Below, piece by piece: positions 24,901-32,753 of a stretch of 64,000 bases of DNA; position 1 is the stretch's first letter; each line of letters begins with the position of its first letter. This DNA comes from VRUE01 sp963697805. Its GTDB lineage: Bacteria; Actinomycetota; Thermoleophilia; Solirubrobacterales; 70-9. The notes beneath the pieces were generated by a model. It saw nothing but the letters and a program-made list of their open reading frames with translations. It ran no database searches and was not told the origin of the DNA. The stretch is taken from NCBI GenBank assembly GCA_963697805.1, contig CAVOPB010000002.1, positions 248,001-312,000 of the forward strand, given 5' to 3'. The translations under genes were made by a program, and so were the position numbers.

Positions 24901-26180
24901 ACGGGTCCCACGTGCTGATGTCGACTCAGACGACGAAAGAACGGAATCTGCTCTACATGAGTGTGGAGGAAGGCGCCGCACGCTTCGACATCACTGAAGG
25001 GAAAGGCGTCAATTTCGCCGGCATGACCCGCGATGGCTCCAAGGTCTTCTACACCACCGAAGAAAAAATAACCGGGGAAGACACGGACGAAAGCGTCGAC
25101 CTGTACATGTGGAGCGAAGCCACCGAAGACTCAACCCTCCTCTCGATGGGCTCGCTCGGTTCAGGCAACACCAATGAATGCAGTGCCGGCTGGGTCCCGA
25201 ACTGCGATGTCGTCCCGGTGAGCAAGACGCTCGACCGCAAGGAAGGGTTCGGGGGGCCATCGCCGGTATTTACCCCCGACAACACCTTCACCTCGAATGG
25301 CGATATCTACTTCTACTCCCCGGAGCTGCTCGACGGCACCGCCAACGGTTTCGGTAATGCGCGAAACCTCTACGTCTATCGCGCCGGTCACCCACAGTAC
25401 GTGGCCACCCTCGACGACTCGCCCAACGCGGCGGTCAGGCGCATGGACACCACGCCGGAAGACAGCCGGGCCGCCTTTGTGACAAGCAGCAGGCTGACCG
25501 GCTACAACAACATCAGCCATCGGGAGATGTACACGTACGACCCAGGCGAACCCGCGAAAGGGCTGACCTGCGTCTCCTGCATACCGACCGGTACGGAACC
25601 GACGAGCGACGTCGGCGCCGCCGCGAGTGGACGGTTCATGACCGACGACGGGCGAACCTTCTACTCGACCAGCGACGCGCTGGTGCCATTCGATACCGAC
25701 GGGCTGATCGACATCTACGAGTACGTGGACGGTCGGCCACAGCTGATTTCCTCGGGGACCGCGAACCAGGACACCTGGGGCGGCGCCCTGATCCTCTTCC
25801 CGGAAAGCCAGATCGGCCTCGAGGGTGTGAGCTCGGACGGCGTCGACGTCTTCTTCTCGACTTTCCAGACCCTCGTCCCGCAGGACGGAAACGGCGAATT
25901 CATCAAGTTCTACGACGCCCGGACCGGCGGCGGGTTCCCATCCGCTGAACAGTCGCCGCCCTGCAAAGCCGCCGATGAGTGCCACGGGGCGGGGAGCACC
26001 CTCGCGCCGCCCCCGCAGGTCGGCACCAGCGCCCTGTTGGGTGCGAGCGGCAACCTGCCGAAGCAGCAGAAGCCGTGCAAGAAGGGCTTCGTCAGGAAGC
26101 AGGGCAAGTGCGTCAGGAAGCACGCCAAGAAGAAGCACCACAAGCGCAGCAAGCGCAACGGGGGCCAGAGGCATGGTTGA
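21918..26180 (+). CDS. Type A giant secreted surface protein A1 (propeller, FN3-like repeats, PD40-like C-terminus)
   Basis: 1420 residues. GTG start with GAAGGAG 7-8 bases upstream. A long N-region leads to a signal helix (LLFAGLSALLAILVVALAAA, residues about 45-65). Residues about 70-340 look like a beta-propeller. About 345-745 hold four FN3-like units with ATLHG- and YHFRVVA-type strands (TYHFRFVGENSEG, TYHYRIVVTNELG). A conserved block starts at Cys748: CPNAHLRQQTGAAYLPDCRA then YELVSP. Residues about 790-1370 are PD40/WD40-like strands (VSTDGSHVLMS, MTRDGSKVFYTT, MTDDGRTFYST). The tail has the Cys pair in PCKKGFVRKQGKC and ends Lys/Arg/His-rich (KKHHKRSKRNG). No LPxTG or enzyme motif. 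It is followed by B1; its stop overlaps an in-frame ATG of that gene. Closest in the window to A3. Confidence 0.85.
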   Translation: MRDAELRFRGSTPSAGEGRNLPGEAPPQLADSTRADGTGAPAARLLFAGLSALLAILVVALAAAPASAALRHTSIANEFGPNGTSATEFPQTGNIAYQQANKRIYLQISGVSNIYGFSNPSPGTFTPLGGAFPLSTGCCGGDPDFAVDNSAGATANNIYYSNDENEMHGTNPSGTELAGWPVNNGGETCGVTVDNGGHIWGSSYGAALAREWNSGGASIGEFSTAATGNPCKLTADPSNNDMYVSTWFGPINRYTAASGYTAHQLFDSGPASNEDRLVVNGTAHKLYVAHPGVIKVYNTLVPGEVLEEIEVGHNYHGIAVNESTDTIYVFRQSTNRVAEIPLSVVPKAVTGEPTANKTVSGTVAPDGAGEITQCFFEFGESPSYGSEVACTPGAPLNAETTVEAVLPGVEGEKTYHYRVVATTASGTNFGTDKMITPHNVHGLKTEPATNVERTRVRLHGFYEGTGLDTHYYWEWGTTEAYGNQSAAPPGTDDGVQGSNRNLEFTATGLTAGTTYHFRFVGENSEGISKGVDREFTTLPPVSNVSTDPATEVSTSSATLHGAFDIDPAGLPLEGGDTHYYFEFGQTTSYGGNTAAPPGVDAGSTAGHPSVASTIEVHQGITYHYRIVVTNELGTVKGNDQSFTTPQPPTVPAITSANVTATTADLIARVNPNGAATTYQFEYGTTPSYGETVPIPKEDIGSGEADVPVEQHLEGLQVGAVYHFRIVAHNIWGTTETPDQTFAFFTTSCPNAHLRQQTGAAYLPDCRAYELVSPRVAGAVQLLVGEGTGAFGEAEPNGAEFRSNNRGASDNFAFYGALGQITGTNPPNVTADLYLSKRTANGWETHYPGLEANQTLWAGETECDDAMDKCLNYDNADPLPGATGVPDPGSSAPYVFDTNANSRIIGRFPSNVEEVEEGEEFIGDGQPSDDFSHFFFSSRNIAFAGGGLTAAPGSVYDNNVEENTDTIVSKLPGGADIPAGVGGPEEFITIPAVSTDGSHVLMSTQTTKERNLLYMSVEEGAARFDITEGKGVNFAGMTRDGSKVFYTTEEKITGEDTDESVDLYMWSEATEDSTLLSMGSLGSGNTNECSAGWVPNCDVVPVSKTLDRKEGFGGPSPVFTPDNTFTSNGDIYFYSPELLDGTANGFGNARNLYVYRAGHPQYVATLDDSPNAAVRRMDTTPEDSRAAFVTSSRLTGYNNISHREMYTYDPGEPAKGLTCVSCIPTGTEPTSDVGAAASGRFMTDDGRTFYSTSDALVPFDTDGLIDIYEYVDGRPQLISSGTANQDTWGGALILFPESQIGLEGVSSDGVDVFFSTFQTLVPQDGNGEFIKFYDARTGGGFPSAEQSPPCKAADECHGAGSTLAPPPQVGTSALLGASGNLPKQQKPCKKGFVRKQGKCVRKHAKKKHHKRSKRNGGQRHG

Positions 26181-26205
26181 GCGACGGCAGACGAAAGAGG
26201 AGACG

Positions 26206-29052
26206 ATGATGCACACGGCGAACCGGCCAATCTCCACCCCCCGGCGAACCGGCCTGGGTGCGAAGCTCGCCTTCTGTGCTGCTGCGCTTGCCGTCGTCGC
26301 CGCGGGCGCGCTCGCCCCGAGTTCCGCCCTTGCCGAAAATCCGATCAAGGAATTCAAGGCAGTGCCCAGCACGCCTTCGGGGGGCGTCGAAACGCAGGCG
26401 GGCGGTCACCCCGGCCTTCTGTTCAAGGTGAGATTCGGGAGCCGTCTCGATCAACACGAACCCTGCAACTGCTCCGACGGGAAGGCGATAATCGGTCACC
26501 TGCCGACCGGGTTCATCGGCAACCCGCACGCCGCCCTGACCTGCACGCTTGCAGAATTCAGCTCGAACGAATGCCCGGTCGCCTCGCAGGTGGGCTGGGT
26601 GGAACTCCTCCTCGTCGAAGAACTCGGCCTCGGCGGTATTCCGGTCTACAACCTTCAGCCCCACCCCGACGAGGCCGGCCTGCTCGGTTTCTACATCCCC
26701 CTCCTGGAAGGGGCGGCAACCATCTCCCTTTCGGCGCGAACTGGCAGCGATTACGGCCTCGACTCCGTCGCGACCGGCTTTCCGCACGTGCTGCCAGCCT
26801 CGGCGGTGACCCTTCACCTCTGGGGAGTGCCGGCTGATCCCAGCCACGACAACATGCGCAGATCCTTCCACCCAGATTTGCAGCTCTGTGTAATCGAACC
26901 AGGAGAAGAAGAAGAACCCGAAGAAGAAATTGAATGTGGCTCGGGCGAAAAATCCGATGCGCCGCTTGTCCCGTTCCTCGAGAACCCGACGACCTGTGGG
27001 GTTCCGCTGACTGCGCGGGCCGATGTGTTCTCCTACGACGGAGGGATCGACAGGGCGGAAACGAGCTGGCCCGCTACCACGGGCTGTGAGCAGCTGGTGT
27101 TCAACCCGAGCATGACTGCGCAGCCGACGACGAAAGGCGCCGACTCGGCCTCGGGATTGGATGTCGACCTGAGCGTTCCGCAAACGCAGAGCGCAACCGT
27201 CCCCTCCCCCTCCGAGCTGAGGGCCAATACCCTGACGCTTCCCGAGGGCTTCTCGATCAACCCCAATGCGGCGGACGGCAAGACCTCCTGCTCCGAGGCT
27301 GAAGCATCCTTTGGCACCGAAAAAGCCGCCCAGTGCCCGGAGACCTCGAAGGTGGGCACGGTGGAAATCGACAGCTCGGCGCTCCCCGGCCCGATTCCCG
27401 GAGGGATCTACCTCGGTCAGCCTCAGCCCGGAAACAAATACCGCCTCTTCCTCACCGGAGACGGCTTCGGGACGCACGTCAAGCTGGCCGGCTCGGTTCA
27501 TCCGAATGCCCAGACGGGCCAGCTCGTCGTCACCTTCGACGAGCAACCAGGTCAAGGCGAAGGCGCCCCGATAGGCCTGCCACAGACTCCGTTACAGGAC
27601 TTCAGGCTCCACTTCTTTGGCTCCGAGCGGGGACTCCTGGCGACACCAGCACAGTGCGGCAGCCACCCGGTGAACGCGGAATTCGTACCTTGGGACTCCA
27701 TCCTGCAGGTTCAGTCGTCGACCAGCTCTTTCACGATCGACTCAGGCCCCAACGGGGCACCCTGCCCGGGGTCCGAGCGTCCGTTCAACCCAAGCTTGGT
27801 TGCCGGCAACAGCGACAGCACTGCCGGCTCACATAGCCCGTTCACGCTGCTGCTCACGCGTGCCGACGGCGACCAGAACCTGGCCGCCCTGAATGTCAAC
27901 ACGCCGCCCGGCTTCTCCGCGACCCTCAAGGGGATCCCCTACTGCCCAGAGTCGGCGCTCGCGACGCTCGCGAATCCGAGTTACTCCGGCATCACCGAGC
28001 AGGTCACACCGGCCTGCCCGGCCGCGAGCCAGATCGGCACCGGGGCCGCCCAGACCGGCGCCGGCACCCACCCGCTCAATTCGCCCGGCAAGGTCTACCT
28101 CGCCGGGCCGTTCAAAGGAGCGCCTCTCTCTCTCGAGGTAGTGGTGCCGGCTGTCTCCGGGCCCTACGACCTCGGGAACGTCGTGGTCCGTTCGGCCATC
28201 TTCGTGAACCCGGCCACTGCCAAGGTGAGCACGGTCTCCGATCCGATCACGGAAATCCTCGAAGGGATCCCGCTGCGGATCCGCTCGATCCTCATCAACC
28301 TCGACCGGACCAACTTCACGCTCAATCCGACGAACTGCGATCCCTTTGCGGTCACGGCCCAAGCCTTCGGGAACCAGGGTGCGATTGCAAGCCTCTCGGC
28401 TGGCTACCAGGTCACGAACTGCGCCGACCTTGGTTTTGCGCCAAAGCTCAGTTTGAAGGTCTCGGGCTCGACCAAGCGGAGGGGTCACCCGGCCTTGCAC
28501 GCGGTGCTCAAGACCAAGCCGGGCGAAGCCAATTCCAGGCGCGTTGTCACCACCCTGCCCAAGAGCGAGCTACTCGACAACGCCCACATCGGCACCGTCT
28601 GCACGAAAGTCCAGTTCGCAGCCGGCACCTGTCCGGCAGGAAGCCTGATGGGCTCGGCCACGGCGTTCACGCCGCTGCTGGATCAACCACTGCATGGCTC
28701 GGTCTACCTGCGCTCCTCGAGCAGCAAGCTGCCGGACCTCGTCGCCGACCTGCACGGTCAGATCGACCTCGAAGTGATCGGACGGATCAGCAGCCCCAAG
28801 GGCAGCGGCCTGAGTGTCAGCTTCCAATCGCTCCCCGACGCCCCAGTCTCCAAGTTCGTCCTGGACACGCTTGGCGGCAAGAAGGGCCTTCTTATCAATG
28901 AAGAAGACCTCTGCAAGGCGCCTCAGAAGGCGACGGTGACGATGGTCGGGCAGAACGGCGCGAAGACCGAAGGCAAGCGCAAGCTGGAAACGGCGTGCGG
29001 GTCCAAAGCTTCGCGACACACGCGCCGCAACCGGACGAGGGCGGTGCGTTAG
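26206..29052 (+). CDS. Type B secreted protein B1, unknown family
   Basis: 948 residues. Signal peptide LAFCAAALAVVAAGALAPSS ending in ALA-E. The mature protein opens with QAGGHPGLLFKV (a GGHPD-like block common to all type B proteins). It contains four recurring units with a P-x-G stretch, a Cys, then CP-xx-S-x-hydrophobic-G; for example GFIGNPHAALTC with CPVASQVG, GFSINPNAADGKTSC with CPETSKVGTV, and FSATLKGIPYCPESA with CPAASQIGTG. It also has GIYLGQPQPGNKYRLFLTGD and GSERGLLATPAQCG. The C-terminus is GQNG...TACGSK followed by a basic tail (HTRRNRTRAVR). The ATG at 26206 has AAAGAGGAG upstream; ATG 26173 overlaps the A1 stop. Closest to B3 (both share a KRRGHP segment). I do not recognise the family. 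Confidence 0.82.
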   Translation: MMHTANRPISTPRRTGLGAKLAFCAAALAVVAAGALAPSSALAENPIKEFKAVPSTPSGGVETQAGGHPGLLFKVRFGSRLDQHEPCNCSDGKAIIGHLPTGFIGNPHAALTCTLAEFSSNECPVASQVGWVELLLVEELGLGGIPVYNLQPHPDEAGLLGFYIPLLEGAATISLSARTGSDYGLDSVATGFPHVLPASAVTLHLWGVPADPSHDNMRRSFHPDLQLCVIEPGEEEEPEEEIECGSGEKSDAPLVPFLENPTTCGVPLTARADVFSYDGGIDRAETSWPATTGCEQLVFNPSMTAQPTTKGADSASGLDVDLSVPQTQSATVPSPSELRANTLTLPEGFSINPNAADGKTSCSEAEASFGTEKAAQCPETSKVGTVEIDSSALPGPIPGGIYLGQPQPGNKYRLFLTGDGFGTHVKLAGSVHPNAQTGQLVVTFDEQPGQGEGAPIGLPQTPLQDFRLHFFGSERGLLATPAQCGSHPVNAEFVPWDSILQVQSSTSSFTIDSGPNGAPCPGSERPFNPSLVAGNSDSTAGSHSPFTLLLTRADGDQNLAALNVNTPPGFSATLKGIPYCPESALATLANPSYSGITEQVTPACPAASQIGTGAAQTGAGTHPLNSPGKVYLAGPFKGAPLSLEVVVPAVSGPYDLGNVVVRSAIFVNPATAKVSTVSDPITEILEGIPLRIRSILINLDRTNFTLNPTNCDPFAVTAQAFGNQGAIASLSAGYQVTNCADLGFAPKLSLKVSGSTKRRGHPALHAVLKTKPGEANSRRVVTTLPKSELLDNAHIGTVCTKVQFAAGTCPAGSLMGSATAFTPLLDQPLHGSVYLRSSSSKLPDLVADLHGQIDLEVIGRISSPKGSGLSVSFQSLPDAPVSKFVLDTLGGKKGLLINEEDLCKAPQKATVTMVGQNGAKTEGKRKLETACGSKASRHTRRNRTRAVR

Positions 29053-29082
29053 GCGATGGGGTCCGCGAGGAGGGCAAAGAGC

Positions 29083-32000
29083 ATGCGTGACACGAACCGA
29101 AAGGAAGGAAGAGTGAGTGGCCAGCCAGGTGGAGCGTCTGCCGGATCAATAGCGATCGGTCGCCGCCGAGCGGGGACCCTCGTCGGCGTGTTCTGCGCGT
29201 CACTCCTTGCCCTTCTGTTCGCCTCCTCGGCGTCGGGCAAAGTAGTCGAACTGTACACCTACAACGGTGCCTATCCCGCAGGCTCCTTCGATGGCACCGG
29301 CTCGGTCGGCGGTCCGGCCCCGTTCCCCTCTTGCAACGAAACTCTGGACATCCACCAGGCGACCGGGAACGTCTTTGTCGGCAATTGCGAATCGGGTGGG
29401 TCGATCTACAAGTTCAGCTCGGCGGGCGCACCGCAGGCATACAGTGCGCTTGCACCGAACACGGTGATCACCGGGGCCCCAACCAATGGACTGGGCGCGA
29501 CAATCGTGGACAACTCGGGCACCGCGACCGACGGCCGCATATATCAGTGGCCCGAGTTCGGCGAAATCAACGGGTTCCAGCCAACTGGCGCTCCGATCGG
29601 GGGTTACCCGCTGCCCGCTTCGCAAGGGGACAGTTGTGGTGGCGACGTCGGACCGAACGGCAATCTCTGGATCACGGCCTATGGCGGCGGCATCCAGGAG
29701 TACAACCCCTCCGGAGTGGCCTCGTCCGAAGGACCGGCCGGAGGTTTCATCCCTGCGAGCGGCACCTGCGGCTTCACGATTGATGATCAGGAAAACTTCT
29801 ACACCATCGCATGGGCCAGCGGCCAGGTGCGGAAATACAACAACGAAGGCGTGCTGCAGGACGAAACCCAGCCCGGCGGCCTCTCAGAAGGCATCGTCGA
29901 GGACACAGGAAGTGAACCGTCCGACGTCGAGGTGGCATCTGACGGCACGATATTCGTCGACCACGGAGACCACATCAACGAGTATGACGCTTCGGGGGCA
30001 CTGCTCGGCGTCATCGGCGAACCCGGGGGCGGCTATCCGGGGCTGTCGGGTTCAAACGGCGTCGCGATCAACAACACCACCAACAAGCTCTATGCGACCA
30101 GCAGCTCCCGGGTCGACACCTTCGTTCAGACCGGGCCGATCACAATCCCCGACGTGACCACGGAATCGGCCAGTGTCACGGAAACCACCGCGACGCTGCA
30201 CGGGCTGGTTGACCCCGACACAGCCGACGCAGGCACCAAAATCGAAGATTGCCACGTCGAATATGGAGAAGATTCCCATTACGGCACCAATGTTCCGTGC
30301 GAACCCGGGACTCCCTATTTGGCAGCACAGGCCGTGGAAGCGGAAATAACGAGCGGGCTCATCAAAGGTCGCCTCTATCACTACCGTGTCACCGCGGCCA
30401 ACGAAAATGGGGTGCAGTCAAACGGCGCCGATCGTACCTTCCGCCCCGCCGGCCCGCCCCTCATCAGCGAAGAACGCGTTTCCAACGTCAACACCGACGG
30501 TGCGAAGATCTCCGCAACTATCGACCCGGATGGTGGGGACACCACCTACTACATCGAGGTCGGCCCGACGCCCGCCTACGGCAGCAAATTCCCAGAACCC
30601 GAAGGCAAACTCAACAAAAACGAAGGTGTGCAGAAAGTCAGCACAGCCCTCTCCGGGCTCACTCCGAGCACTCCCTATCACTGGCGCGTTGTGGCGACCA
30701 ACGCCAACTCCACCGTTAAAGGGCCCGACCACCTATTCACGACATTCCCGACCAACCCGAGCGGTCCCGACCCCTGCCCGAACGCTCAGGTGCGCCAGCA
30801 GACGGGCGCCTCACTACTCCTGGACTGTCGTGCTTACGAGCTGACTTCGGCCGGGAACACCGGGGGATACGACGTGCAGTCCGATCTCGTCCCCGGTCAG
30901 GGAGTGTTCGCGCCGCAGCCGGATGCCGTGGACCGGGTTCTCTACTCGATCCATTTCGGCACGATTCCGGGCACCGGCGATCCAACCAACCTGGGACCGG
31001 ATCCATACATTGCGACGCGCGGTGGAAACGGGTGGACGACGGACTACGTCGGCATCCCCGCCAGCGGCACGCCCTCGACCGAACCGTTCGGTTCGCCCCT
31101 GGCTGGGAGTAGTTCCGGACTCACAACATTCGCCTTCGGGGGCTCCGACCTTTGCGAACCCTGCTTCGAAGACGGCTCGGGCGGAATTCCAATTCGCATG
31201 CCCAATGGCAGCATCGTGCAGGGCATGAAGGGCTCGCTCAGCCCTGCTGGGGCAACGCCGTCCGGTTACATCGGCAGAGCACTGTCCAGGAATGGCAGCC
31301 ACTTGGTCTTCGGTTCGACCTCCAAATTCGAGCCCGATGGAAACTCCGGCTCGATCACGATCTATGACCGCGATCTCATCGCGGGCGCCACCCACGTTGT
31401 CTCGAAGAAACCAGAAGGCGGGACCATGACAGGGGCCGGGATCGGTGAGCTCGACATCTCCGAAGACGGCGCGCGGATCCTGATTGGCAGTTTGGTATCC
31501 ACCGACTCCGCCGGCAACAACTATTGGCACCTCTATATGAACGTCGGCGATGCGAGCCAGACGATCGATTTGACCCCGACTACGACCTCCGGTGTGCTCT
31601 ACGACGGCATGACAGGGGACGGCGCAACAGTCTACTTCTCGACCCCTGACAAATTGGTGGCCGGGGATACCGACACGAGTTCCGACATCTATAGCGCGGA
31701 CGTCACATCGTCCAGCTCGAGCCTGACAAAGGTCTCCAACACCAACAGCGACGCTTGCAACCCTGTCGCCGGCAAAGAAGGCCCGCACTGGAACAACGTC
31801 GCCGGTGTCGCAAACTGCGGCGCCGCCGGCTTCGCCGGTGGCGCCGGGGTTGCCCGACTCGATGGGACGATCTACTTCCTCTCGCCCGAGAAACTCGACG
31901 GCTCGGGGATCACCAATGAAGCCAACCTCTTTGGCGCCAGCCCGGGTGGCTCGCCGCACTTCGTCGCAACCCTCGAAGCGAGCAGCCCATCTGTCCGCAA

Positions 32001-32739
32001 CGCGCTCTATGACAATGAGGTCCACCGCTACAGCGACTTCCAGGTCACCCCGAGCGGCAATGACGCAGCGTTTGCCTCGAAGCTGCAGCTGACAGGCTTC
32101 GACAGCCAAGGCCATAGTGAGGTGTTCCGCTTCGCCGCTCCCAGTCAACTGGATTGCGTCTCCTGCGCGATCACCGGAGCCGCCGCCACCGGCGATGCGA
32201 GTCTCGCCAACGGTCTCAACCTCGCCGACGATGGGAGCGTCTTCTTCACCTCCGGCGAGCCGCTCGTGCTGCGCGACAGCAACGGAAGGAAGGACGTCTA
32301 CGAGTGGGAGGAAGTCGAAGGGGGACCCAAGCAGCAGCTGGTCTCGACCGGCACCAGCAGCGTCGACTCAGGCCTGCTCTCGGTCAGCGCTGACGCGGTG
32401 GACGCCTACTTCTTCACCCGGGCGACGCTGGTGCCGCAGGATCACAACGGCAGCCTGATGAAGATCTACGACGCCCGTGAGGAAGGCGGCTTCCTGGTGC
32501 TCCCGACCCCAGGCAACTGCGCCGCATCTGATGAGTGCCACGGCCCCGGCACGCAGGCGGCCCTCCCGCCCGCGATCGGCACCTTCGAAGGGACCGGCGG
32601 CAACGTCAAGCCCTGCAAGAAGGGGTTTGTCAGAAAGCACGGCAAGTGCGTCAGGAAGCACCACAAGAAGAAAGCACAAGAACAAGCACAAGAACAAGCG
32701 CCACACCACACCCCGCCATGGCTGATCCGCGAACGATGA
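29083..32739 (+). CDS. Type A giant secreted surface protein A2, tail frameshifted
   Basis: 1218 residues from ATG 29083, which has a perfect AGGAGG 9 bases upstream (ATG 29056 and GTG 29113 are alternatives). Signal helix GVFCASLLALLFASSASG. A propeller-like N-terminal region is followed by two FN3-like units (TATLHGLVDPDTADAG, AKISATIDPDGGDTTYY). The conserved block begins at Cys565 (CPNAQVRQQTGASLLLDCRA, then YELTSAGNTGGYDV). PD40-like strands run to the ADECHG-type motif and the Cys-pair tail CKKGFVRKHGKC. After VRKHHKKK the frame gives AQEQAQEQAPHH; read one base further it gives HKNKHKNKRHTTPRHG and a stop at 32723-32725. The expected basic tail is thus frameshifted at AAGAAGAAAG (32665-32674). 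Closest to A4. Confidence 0.83.
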   Translation: MRDTNRKEGRVSGQPGGASAGSIAIGRRRAGTLVGVFCASLLALLFASSASGKVVELYTYNGAYPAGSFDGTGSVGGPAPFPSCNETLDIHQATGNVFVGNCESGGSIYKFSSAGAPQAYSALAPNTVITGAPTNGLGATIVDNSGTATDGRIYQWPEFGEINGFQPTGAPIGGYPLPASQGDSCGGDVGPNGNLWITAYGGGIQEYNPSGVASSEGPAGGFIPASGTCGFTIDDQENFYTIAWASGQVRKYNNEGVLQDETQPGGLSEGIVEDTGSEPSDVEVASDGTIFVDHGDHINEYDASGALLGVIGEPGGGYPGLSGSNGVAINNTTNKLYATSSSRVDTFVQTGPITIPDVTTESASVTETTATLHGLVDPDTADAGTKIEDCHVEYGEDSHYGTNVPCEPGTPYLAAQAVEAEITSGLIKGRLYHYRVTAANENGVQSNGADRTFRPAGPPLISEERVSNVNTDGAKISATIDPDGGDTTYYIEVGPTPAYGSKFPEPEGKLNKNEGVQKVSTALSGLTPSTPYHWRVVATNANSTVKGPDHLFTTFPTNPSGPDPCPNAQVRQQTGASLLLDCRAYELTSAGNTGGYDVQSDLVPGQGVFAPQPDAVDRVLYSIHFGTIPGTGDPTNLGPDPYIATRGGNGWTTDYVGIPASGTPSTEPFGSPLAGSSSGLTTFAFGGSDLCEPCFEDGSGGIPIRMPNGSIVQGMKGSLSPAGATPSGYIGRALSRNGSHLVFGSTSKFEPDGNSGSITIYDRDLIAGATHVVSKKPEGGTMTGAGIGELDISEDGARILIGSLVSTDSAGNNYWHLYMNVGDASQTIDLTPTTTSGVLYDGMTGDGATVYFSTPDKLVAGDTDTSSDIYSADVTSSSSSLTKVSNTNSDACNPVAGKEGPHWNNVAGVANCGAAGFAGGAGVARLDGTIYFLSPEKLDGSGITNEANLFGASPGGSPHFVATLEASSPSVRNALYDNEVHRYSDFQVTPSGNDAAFASKLQLTGFDSQGHSEVFRFAAPSQLDCVSCAITGAAATGDASLANGLNLADDGSVFFTSGEPLVLRDSNGRKDVYEWEEVEGGPKQQLVSTGTSSVDSGLLSVSADAVDAYFFTRATLVPQDHNGSLMKIYDAREEGGFLVLPTPGNCAASDECHGPGTQAALPPAIGTFEGTGGNVKPCKKGFVRKHGKCVRKHHKKKAQEQAQEQAPHHTPPWLIRER

Positions 32740-32753
32740 GCAAGGAGACGACG

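Noticed and set aside
26113..27555. Minus-strand frame of 480 codons opposite A1/B1
   Set aside because: Spans the boundary of two well-supported plus-strand genes and shows no motif.
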